Source of the DNA: an uncultured Gardnerella sp. | Lineage (GTDB): Bacteria; Actinomycetota; Actinomycetes; Actinomycetales; Bifidobacteriaceae | NCBI GenBank assembly: GCA_947254595.1 | Contig: CAMYED010000038.1 | Span: forward strand, 1-11,124 | Length of the DNA stretch: 11,124 nt | Direction of reading: 5' to 3' | Shown here: positions 6,151-11,124 of the stretch, in pieces | How the letters are laid out: every line of letters starts with the position of its first letter | Numbering within the stretch: the first letter of the stretch is position 1 | Made by a program: the position numbers and the translations under genes | The notes under the pieces: generated by a model | The model's input: only the letters and a program-made list of their open reading frames with translations | Told to the model about the DNA's origin: nothing | Database searches by the model: none

Positions 6151-8048
6151 TACTTGTTGTCCTTATCGTCCTTGTCGTCGTCCACCACTTCGGCGTCAAC
6201 TACGTCATCATCCTTAGCGGCAGAACCAGCGCCAGCATTTGCACCAGCTTGAGCGCCAGCAGCAGGACCAGCCTGAGCGCCAGCACCAGCACCCTGCTGA
6301 GCGTAAAGCTGCTGACCAATCTTCTGAGCAGAAGTCATCAACTCGCTCTGAGCAGACTTAATCTTCTCAACGTCTTCACCCTTCAAAGCTTCCTTCAAAG
6401 CGTTCACCTTTTCGGTAACTTCCTTGGAGATTTCGTCGGAAAGCTTATCCTTATTGTCGTTCACAAGCTTTTCAGTCTGGTAAGCAAAAGCTTCTGCCTG
6501 GTTACGAACTTCAGCTTCTTCCTTACGCTTCTTATCTTCAGCTTCGTGAGCTTCAGCTTCCTTCACCATGCGGTCGATTTCGTCCTTTGGAAGGCCAGAA
6601 CCACCAGTAATAGTCATGGACTGTTCCTTACCAGTGCCCTTATCCTTAGCGGAAACGTGCACAATGCCGTTAGCGTCAATATCGAAGGTGACTTCAATCT
6701 GCGGAACGCCACGAGGAGCTGGAGCAATACCTGTCAACTCAAAAGTACCAAGCGGCTTGTTGTCGCGAGCAAACTCACGTTCGCCCTGGTAAACCTGAAT
6801 CAACACGGATGGCTGATTATCTTCAGCAGTAGAGAATACTTCCGAGCGCTTCGTTGGAATTGCGGTGTTGCGATCGATAAGCTTTGTCATAATGCCGCCC
6901 TTGGTTTCAATACCCAAGGAAAGTGGCGTTACATCAATAAGCAGAACGTCTTTGCGATCGCCCTTAATAACGCCCGACTGCACGGCTGCACCAACGGCAA
7001 CAACCTCATCTGGGTTCACGGACTGGTTAGCTTCCTTACCGCCGGTAAGTTCCTTCACCAAATCCTTTACGGCTGGCATACGAGTAGAGCCACCAACAAG
7101 AACCACGTGATCAATCTGGCTTACGGAAATACCAGCGTCAGAAAGCACGTTGTTAAATGGTGTACGGCAACGACCGAGCAAGTCGGAAGTCATCTCCTCA
7201 AAGTGAGCACGAGTCAAAGTCTCATCCAAATGCACTGGAGTGCCGTCAGGAGTCATTGCCAAGTACTGCATAGAAATTGAAGTGGAAGTAGAAGAGCTAA
7301 GTTCCTTCTTTGCCTGCTCAGCAGCTTCCTTCAAGCGCTGCAAAGCAATCTTATCCTTGCTCAAATCAACGCCGTACTTGTTCTTAACTTCGCCAACAAG
7401 CCAGTCAATAATCTTCTGATCCCAGTCGTCGCCACCCAAGTGGTTATCACCATTAGTTGCCTGCACCTGAATCGTGGAGAAGCCGTCGTCATCCTTACCA
7501 ATTTCAAGCAAAGACACATCGAAAGTACCGCCACCCAAGTCGAATACAAGAATGCGCTCGTCTTCCTTGCCTTTTTCAAGGCCGTAAGCCAAAGCTGCAG
7601 CAGTTGGTTCGTTAATAATACGAAGAACATTCAAGCCTGCAATCTTACCTGCATCCTTAGTTGCCTGACGCTGAGCATCGTTGAAGTATGCTGGGCATGT
7701 AATAACAGCGTCGGTTACTGGCTCACCCAAGTAAGCTTCAGCATCGCGCTTCAACTTCATCAAAACCTGAGCAGAAATCTCCTGTGGAGTCCACTTCTTT
7801 CCGTCAATTTCAACAGTCCAATCAGTGCCCATGTGGCGCTTTACGGAGCTAATCGTGCGGTCAACGTTTGTTACAGCCTGACGCTTAGCAACTTCGCCAA
7901 CCAAAATTTCGCCGGACTTGCTAAATGCCACCACGGATGGTGTCGTGCGTGCGCCTTCAGCGTTCACAATAACAGTTGGGCTGCCACCTTCAAGAGTAGC
8001 GATGCAAGAGTTGGTTGTTCCCAAATCAATACCTACTGCGCGTCCCAT
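6150..8048 (-). CDS. dnaK: DnaK (Hsp70) molecular chaperone
   Basis: ATP-dependent folding chaperone of 632 aa. The nucleotide-binding domain (1 to about 365) carries GIDLGTTN (6-13), DLGGGTFDVS (170-179) and VLVGGSTRMPAV (316-327). The hydrophobic linker follows KGDRKD and includes DVLLIDVTPLSLGIETKGG. The substrate-binding beta sandwich and helical lid come next. The end is an Ala/Gly/Gln-rich stretch with the acidic tail DDDVVDAEVVDDD. The frame extends 18 codons upstream of the chosen ATG, but homologues begin at MGRAVGIDLGTTN. An AAGGAG at 8055-8060 sits 6 nt before this ATG, so 8048 is the start. It is the first gene of the dnaK-grpE-dnaJ-hspR operon, behind a long leader and two HAIR operators. 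Expression is expected to rise under heat or proteotoxic stress. Confidence 0.98.
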   Translation of the reverse strand: MGRAVGIDLGTTNSCIATLEGGSPTVIVNAEGARTTPSVVAFSKSGEILVGEVAKRQAVTNVDRTISSVKRHMGTDWTVEIDGKKWTPQEISAQVLMKLKRDAEAYLGEPVTDAVITCPAYFNDAQRQATKDAGKIAGLNVLRIINEPTAAALAYGLEKGKEDERILVFDLGGGTFDVSLLEIGKDDDGFSTIQVQATNGDNHLGGDDWDQKIIDWLVGEVKNKYGVDLSKDKIALQRLKEAAEQAKKELSSSTSTSISMQYLAMTPDGTPVHLDETLTRAHFEEMTSDLLGRCRTPFNNVLSDAGISVSQIDHVVLVGGSTRMPAVKDLVKELTGGKEANQSVNPDEVVAVGAAVQSGVIKGDRKDVLLIDVTPLSLGIETKGGIMTKLIDRNTAIPTKRSEVFSTAEDNQPSVLIQVYQGEREFARDNKPLGTFELTGIAPAPRGVPQIEVTFDIDANGIVHVSAKDKGTGKEQSMTITGGSGLPKDEIDRMVKEAEAHEAEDKKRKEEAEVRNQAEAFAYQTEKLVNDNKDKLSDEISKEVTEKVNALKEALKGEDVEKIKSAQSELMTSAQKIGQQLYAQQGAGAGAQAGPAAGAQAGANAGAGSAAKDDDVVDAEVVDDDKDDKDNK

Positions 8049-8068
8049 ATTTTTCTCCTTAACTAGGT

Positions 8069-8087
8069 ATTGCACGTTTTGTGCAAT
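8069..8087 (-). other. Hairpin in the dnaK 5' leader
   Basis: A perfect 7-bp inverted repeat, ATTGCAC and GTGCAAT with a 5-base loop, ends 8 nt before the dnaK Shine-Dalgarno (8055-8060). In the mRNA it would form a stable hairpin next to the ribosome site. It may stabilise the 5' end or tune initiation. There is no T-run after it, so it is not a terminator. Confidence 0.6.
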
Positions 8088-8127
8088 TACGCTTTCCTTC
8101 AAGTTATGTAGTTCGTAAGCTGAGCTT

Positions 8128-8151
8128 TATTTAGATTCTGTATTTAGATTC
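8128..8151. repeat. Short direct repeat in the dnaK leader
   Basis: TATTTAGATTC occurs at 8128-8138 and again at 8141-8151, 13 bases apart, in the AT-rich dnaK leader. The function is unknown. It may be simple slippage. Confidence 0.6.
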
Positions 8152-8196
8152 CATATTGGAAGCTATATAAAATCTCAGCTTTTTTGCTTTCCAAAA

Positions 8197-8217
8197 CTTG
8201 AGCCTACTACACTCAAC
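8197..8217 (-). promoter_or_regulatory. HAIR operator 1 (HspR-binding site)
   Basis: CTTGAGC-N7-ACTCAAC matches the HspR-associated inverted repeat CTTGAGT-N7-ACTCAAG at 12 of 14 positions with exact spacing. On the minus strand a TATAAG at 8222-8217 abuts the site and is a candidate -10 element, which would put the operator across the transcription start. The match is seen directly; the promoter position is inference. Confidence 0.88.
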
Positions 8218-8256
8218 TTATAAAAGTCAAATTTTATTCCCAAAAATTACAAAAAA

Positions 8257-8277
8257 CTTTATACAACTAGACTCAAG
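8257..8277 (-). promoter_or_regulatory. HAIR operator 2 (HspR-binding site, one strong half)
   Basis: CTTTATA-N7-ACTCAAG has one perfect half-site (8271-8277) and a degenerate partner (4 of 7) at the proper seven-base spacing. It begins exactly 60 bp from HAIR 1. Two HAIR sites before dnaK would allow cooperative repression by HspR, encoded at the end of the same operon. Confidence 0.7.
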
Positions 8278-8321
8278 TTTTGAATAAAAGCATAGTTTTA
8301 TTTACTGTTTTTGTTTAATGA

Positions 8322-8352
8322 GGCGCGAGTTTTGGGGTATTTCTCTCCTCGC
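8322..8352 (+). repeat. Orphan copy of the element A arm
   Basis: This 31-nt stretch matches the reverse complement of 231-261 with a single mismatch (G to T). In element A it forms one arm of the closing stem. Here no partner arm is found nearby, and the element B core begins about 95 nt further on with a different stem. Confidence 0.85.
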
Positions 8353-8379
8353 GATTTATTTTCGATATTCTTAAGTATC

Positions 8380-8594
8380 GTCTATGAGTTTTGTAACTGA
8401 TTTAGTTTTTTGGTTTTTACGAGGCTGGAAAATTTGTGTTTGCGTGCGTCCCGTCCTTCGTCGCTTTAACTGTTAAAGCATTTTACTGTGTTCGCCTATC
8501 GTTTAACAATGTTGCTTCCTCAGTCCTCTTTTAGCACTGAACACAATTTTTCCAGCCTCTCAACACACTAATCAACAACACAAAACTCATAGAC
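8380..8594 (-). repeat. Structured element B: long palindrome with conserved core
   Basis: The outer stem is perfect: 8380-8394 (GTCTATGAGTTTTGT) pairs with 8580-8594 over 15 of 15 bases. The inner stem 8421-8440 pairs with 8540-8559 over 19 of 20. The core between them carries the same three blocks as element A on the opposite strand: 8450-8460, 8487-8499 and 8519-8534. A further perfect hairpin, GCTTTAAC/GTTAAAGC, lies in the core at about 8463-8479. The inner stem sequence is unrelated to that of element A although it occupies the same position. It lies upstream of the dnaK operators and about 500 bp from the end of thiF. Structured RNA, a single-strand DNA recognition element or a degenerate miniature mobile element are all possible. 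Confidence 0.75.
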
Positions 8595-8836
8595 TCGTTA
8601 AGTTTGTTACGAAACTGCGTGGTTTACTAAGTGCAACTAAAGTCACGCAAATAAGCTGCGGGTGGGTGCGTGGCTGAGATTTTTGGCGTGACGTGTGCAG
8701 CAACACTAATGTTAGTGGTCACTAATCAACAAGTACTCAACGTCTGCAGAGCGCAACTGCAAAACTTCATAAGCATACAGACATTCAACAAGTGCGAAAA
8801 ATCTCAAATCTCTACTACGCGAATATGCGTACGGCA
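8595..8836. other. Gene-free spacer, no convincing function
   Basis: No gene is supported here. I see a palindrome CACTAA-TG-TTAGTG (8704-8717), a 13-bp direct repeat of CACTAATCAACAA (8720-8732, also at 8566-8578 in element B) and a dyad TACGC-N6-GCGTA (8816-8831) just before the tandem array. The 69-codon plus-strand frame that crosses this area has no ribosome site and runs into the repeats. Confidence 0.5.
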
Positions 8837-9044
8837 TTCACTGTACGTGCGCGTAACGAAAATGTTGGAATCTAGCTGAAAATCGGCAATAGTTTTACAC
8901 TCGCGTAACGAAAATGCCGAAATCGCGTCAAAAAGCGTTAGTTACTGTACGCACGCGTAACGAAAATAACGTAATCGCGCAGGAAAGTGTTAATTACTGT
9001 ACGTGCATGTAAAGGGAATGCCGGAATGTAGTCAACTGAATAGT
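8837..9044. repeat. Four 52-bp degenerate tandem repeats (iteron-like)
   Basis: Units are 8837-8888, 8889-8940, 8941-8992 and 8993-9044, with an exact 52-bp period. The best-kept part is (A)CTGTACGTGC followed by GCGTAACGAAAAT. Each unit centres on a dyad pairing TAC with GTA around a GC-rich middle, e.g. TACGTGCGCGTA at 8844-8855. The whole unit, not a short piece, is repeated, so it is not a CRISPR array. It lies between the end of thiF and element B and encodes nothing recognisable. Confidence 0.85.
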
Positions 9045-9097
9045 AGTGCGAATGATATGTAAATCAAGTTATAGTTTAAAGAGAAATTACGCAAGTT

Positions 9098-9838
9098 TCA
9101 CGCGCTGAACTTAAAGCGACGCAAAGAATTATCCAAAGCATTGTAGCGTGCTAAAACGCCAATAAGCGGTGTACCAATGCCAGTTATGAGTTTAATTGCT
9201 TCAGTTGCCATCATTGCGCCAACAATAGCCGCAGTCGCGCCTAATACTGCCGATTTTGGCACAGTTTGCGCCGGTGGAGGGCAAGGGTATAAATCACGCA
9301 AGCTAGGACCTTTTCCAGGCGCAAAAACGCTTACTTGACCCTCGTAATAAAGCACCGAGCCGTAAACTTCCGGCGTTCCAGCGCTCCAAGCGGAGTCCGC
9401 AATCAAAAAGCGCGTAGCAAAATTATCGCAACCGTCGATTATCAAGTCGTGATTTTCTACAAGCTGCTTTGCATTACCTTCATTAAACCTATTTACAAGG
9501 TTGATTTTTAAGCCCGGAGATAGCGCCTGCAAACGTTTAGCTGCAAGTTGCGCTTTAGATTCTCCGCACTGATCAACAGTGTACAAAGTTTGCCTTTGCA
9601 AGTTAGAAAGCTCAACAACGTCGTCGTCGCAAATTGTGATTTCGCCAACGCCGGCAGCAGCAAGCGAAAGTAGGCATGGAGAGCCAAGCCCTCCGGCTCC
9701 AACCATGCAAATCTTCGCATTGCGAAGTAAATTCTGGTGCTCCTTCGTAAAGCCGGGCAGGAGCAAGTGGCGGCAAGTACGTTCCGCCTCAAGCTCCTGC
9801 ACACTGCTATACGAATCGTCGTAAAACGTATTACTCAC
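9098..9838 (-). CDS. thiF: ThiF/MoeB-family ThiS adenylyltransferase
   Basis: E1-like enzyme of 246 aa that activates the ThiS C-terminal Gly-Gly by adenylation for sulfur transfer in thiazole synthesis. The ATP-binding loop is VGAGGLGS (GAGGLG at 47-52). It is followed by DDDVVELSNLQRQ with Arg82, SK (Lys95), and the metal-binding DGCDN (Asp138). The crossover segment reads PSLRDLYPCPPPAQTVPKSAVLG, then a helix and TEAIKLITG. There is no CxxC pair, so the zinc site of E. coli MoeB/ThiF is missing; Cys186 is the only Cys in the crossover region. No rhodanese domain is fused. I chose GTG 9838 because it overlaps the thiG stop as GTGA, a coupling arrangement; TTG 9856 would add six residues. 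MoeB cannot be excluded by sequence alone, but the operon with thiS and thiG favours ThiF. Confidence 0.9.
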   Translation of the reverse strand: MSNTFYDDSYSSVQELEAERTCRHLLLPGFTKEHQNLLRNAKICMVGAGGLGSPCLLSLAAAGVGEITICDDDVVELSNLQRQTLYTVDQCGESKAQLAAKRLQALSPGLKINLVNRFNEGNAKQLVENHDLIIDGCDNFATRFLIADSAWSAGTPEVYGSVLYYEGQVSVFAPGKGPSLRDLYPCPPPAQTVPKSAVLGATAAIVGAMMATEAIKLITGIGTPLIGVLARYNALDNSLRRFKFSA

Positions 9839-10656
9839 AGAACCGAATCCGCCCAAGCGCGGCCTTCAACAGGCGAAGAAGCGAGCGCGTGATTCCGCAT
9901 TGGAATACGCCCAGCATCGTGAGCAAGCTTGCCAGCAGTTACAGCTGCAGCCATTGCGCGACCCATCGTTACAGGGTCCGGGCAGCGAGTTACAGCGCTT
10001 GCAAGAAGCACGCCAGAGCAGCCGATTTCAAAAGCTTTAACAACGTCGGAAGCAGTGCCAACGCCAGCATCCAAAATCACAGGAACGCCAGCTTCCTTGC
10101 ATTCGCGCACAATCAGCTCAATATTTCGAGGGTTCAAAATACCAAGTCCAGTGCCAATTGGAGCGCCGCCAGGCATAACAGCCTTCACACCAAGCGAAAC
10201 CAAACGACGAGCCACAATCGGATCGTCATTCGTGTAGCACAGCACGCTAAAGCCTTCTTCAACAAGCTTTTCTGCAGCAAGCAAAACTTCGCGAGTATCC
10301 GGGAGCAAAGTATCGTCGTCTGCAATAACTTCGAGCTTAATCCAGTCAGTTCCAAGAGATTCGCGAGCCATTTTTGCAGTAAGCACAGCATCATGCGCCG
10401 TTTTGCAACCTGCAGTATTTGGCAAAACGTTAATATTATGGCGCTGTAGCATCCCATAAATATCCACGCCAGTTTTTGCGTGACGGCGCAAAGCAACCGT
10501 AGCTACTTCCGCACCCGAAGCTACAAGCGTCTTTTCCATAATGTCAATACTCGTCATGCCGCCAGTGCCAAGCAAAAGCCTCGAATGTAAAGTTTTGCCG
10601 CAAAGCTGCCAAGTATCGCCAGTTTCTTCTGTATTTTCAGAATTATTTTCTGCCAT
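9835..10656 (-). CDS. thiG: ThiG, thiazole synthase
   Basis: Cytoplasmic TIM-barrel enzyme of 273 aa. It forms the thiazole phosphate of thiamin from 1-deoxy-xylulose 5-phosphate, a glycine-derived imine and the sulfur carried by ThiS thiocarboxylate. The conserved segments are SRLLLGTGG near 25-33, ALRRH, LPNTAGC (78-84), and WIKLEVIADDDTLLPD with the Schiff-base Lys107. VMPGGAPIGTGLG, LDAGVGTASD and the phosphate-binding GVLLASAVT segment follow. A Ser/Glu/Asn-rich N-terminus of about 14 residues precedes the barrel. AAAGG lies about 7 nt before the ATG. It follows thiS after 83 nt and overlaps thiF by 4 nt. No thiH or thiO (the glycine imine source) is in view. Confidence 0.96.
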   Translation of the reverse strand: MAENNSENTEETGDTWQLCGKTLHSRLLLGTGGMTSIDIMEKTLVASGAEVATVALRRHAKTGVDIYGMLQRHNINVLPNTAGCKTAHDAVLTAKMARESLGTDWIKLEVIADDDTLLPDTREVLLAAEKLVEEGFSVLCYTNDDPIVARRLVSLGVKAVMPGGAPIGTGLGILNPRNIELIVRECKEAGVPVILDAGVGTASDVVKAFEIGCSGVLLASAVTRCPDPVTMGRAMAAAVTAGKLAHDAGRIPMRNHALASSPVEGRAWADSVL

Positions 10657-10680
10657 TTTTAAGCCTTTATATAAATTTTC

Positions 10681-10730
10681 TGAAGCGTAATTGTAACTAT
10701 TTTTTGAAGCGTGATTGTAACTTCAAAAAA
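10681..10730 (-). other. Direct repeat and hairpin between thiS and thiG
   Basis: TGAAGCGTAATTGTAACT at 10681-10698 recurs with one change at 10705-10722 (24-bp period). A perfect 10-bp inverted repeat, TTTTTTGAAG (10700-10709) and CTTCAAAAAA (10721-10730), encloses an 11-base loop. On the thi strand it reads as an AT-rich stem ending in six T or A, a weak terminator-like or processing hairpin. It could reduce thiG-thiF expression relative to thiS or the reverse; this is inference. Confidence 0.6.
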
Positions 10731-10739
10731 TATTTGAAA

Positions 10740-10946
10740 TCATCCGCCTTGAACTGCGCTAAGAATCTCAAGCTGATCCCCTTCGCAGATTACAGACGAT
10801 TCCCATTTAGCGCGAGAAAGCACATCGTCGCCAATAGCAACTGCTATTCCTGCGCCAGCATCCGGACCGTAAAGCTTAGCAATAAGGCCTGCAACCGTTA
10901 AGCCATCTTGCACTTTAATAGTTTCACCATTGACGACGATTTGCAT
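10740..10946 (-). CDS. thiS: ThiS, sulfur-carrier protein
   Basis: Ubiquitin-fold sulfur carrier of 68 aa, normal length for ThiS. It begins MQIVVNGE and ends in Gly-Gly, which ThiF adenylates and which then bears the thiocarboxylate used by ThiG. The LTVAGLIAKL helix and the IAVAIGDDVLSRAKW strand are typical. AAAGG is 7 nt upstream of the ATG. It precedes thiG on the same strand. I saw no TPP riboswitch (THI box) in the 104 nt before it, so any thiamin control probably acts further upstream. Confidence 0.93.
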   Translation of the reverse strand: MQIVVNGETIKVQDGLTVAGLIAKLYGPDAGAGIAVAIGDDVLSRAKWESSVICEGDQLEILSAVQGG

Positions 10947-10981
10947 AACTCAACCTTTATAACGTCTATTAAAATTGCGTT

Positions 10982-11056
10982 ACTAGAAATTTGCGTTGCT
11001 AGATAACTAGAAATACGCATTACTAGAAACGATTACTAGAAAGCAGGCAACTAGAA
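10982..11056 (-). repeat. ACTAGAAA repeats before thiS
   Basis: ACTAGAAA or close variants start at 10982, 11006, 11022, 11035 and 11050 (intervals of 24, 16, 13 and 15). On the thi strand they read TTTCTAGT. The copy at 11050-11056 contains the TAG stop and last codon of the upstream gene, so the series looks like serial duplication of that gene's 3' end. Confidence 0.75.
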
Positions 11057-11124
11057 GCGAGCAGGATTACAGCTTTCCAAGAAGCCCTTTTCCTTCTCAG
11101 TCAACTCTTGCTCAAGCACAAGCT
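11051..11124 (-). CDS. C-terminus of an unidentified protein (partial)
   Basis: On the minus strand a frame is open from the window edge to a TAG at 11053-11051. It gives 23 codons ending GFLESCNPARF. Ordinary residue composition, and the position 104 nt before thiS on the same strand, suggest a real gene end, possibly in the same transcript. Too little is visible to name it. The other two minus-strand frames stop within the first 25 bases. Confidence 0.55.
   Translation of the reverse strand, partial: LVLEQELTEKEKGFLESCNPARF

Noticed and set aside
6249..7280. A 343-codon plus-strand open frame antisense to dnaK
   Set aside because: It is the mirror of dnaK codon bias. It has no ribosome site, its low-complexity product resembles no family I know, and DnaK on the other strand is unmistakable.
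8670..8879. A 69-codon plus-strand frame in the dnaK-thiF spacer
   Set aside because: It has no convincing Shine-Dalgarno, its composition is odd, and its end lies within the 52-bp repeat array.
8837..9044. CRISPR array
   Set aside because: The whole 52-bp unit is repeated with drift. There are no conserved short repeats separated by unique spacers, and no cas genes.
10947..11050. TPP riboswitch before thiS
   Set aside because: No CTGAGA or other THI-box core is visible; the spacer consists mainly of ACTAGAAA repeats.

Overview
The window looks like low-to-moderate GC DNA from an actinobacterium of the Bifidobacteriaceae. Gardnerella or a close relative is my best guess. The reasons are: a dnaK-grpE-dnaJ-hspR operon preceded by HspR operators (HAIR sites), which is an actinobacterial arrangement; a DnaJ without a zinc finger at the dnaJ position; a KSGT-type class A penicillin-binding protein; and codons rich in A/T at the third position, unlike high-GC actinobacteria. 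The genus is inference. No rRNA, tRNA, transposase, phage gene or CRISPR array was found.

Layout: 1-329 is non-coding apart from a doubtful open frame at the left edge. It carries a 140-bp stem-closed element (element A, 117-256). A class A PBP gene (330-2705, +) and a HAD-family phosphatase gene (2878-3651, +) follow. The HAD gene ends inside the 3' end of the convergent hspR gene. The minus-strand heat-shock operon runs dnaK (8048-6150), grpE (6150-5455), dnaJ (5329-4277), hspR (4201-3605). DnaK, GrpE and DnaJ form the Hsp70 folding machine; HspR is expected to repress the operon through two HAIR sites at 8197-8217 and 8257-8277. A gene-free stretch of about 1 kb (8049-9097) follows. It holds the dnaK leader, a second copy of the structured element inside a 215-bp palindrome (element B), and four 52-bp tandem repeats. 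The right end is a minus-strand thiamin-thiazole operon: thiS (10946-10740), thiG (10656-9835) and thiF (9838-9098). The last 23 codons of an unidentified minus-strand gene lie at the right edge.

The strongest unexplained signal is the pair A/B. Two intergenic elements about 8 kb apart, in inverted orientation, share three conserved blocks. Each is closed by a long stem, but the two closing stems differ in sequence while both remain paired, as expected of a selected RNA or single-stranded DNA structure. A 31-nt arm of A also recurs as an orphan next to B. In both cases the element reads in the same direction as the gene it precedes (PBP; dnaK). What it does is unknown. The other notable pattern is short tandem duplications at or just after several gene ends.
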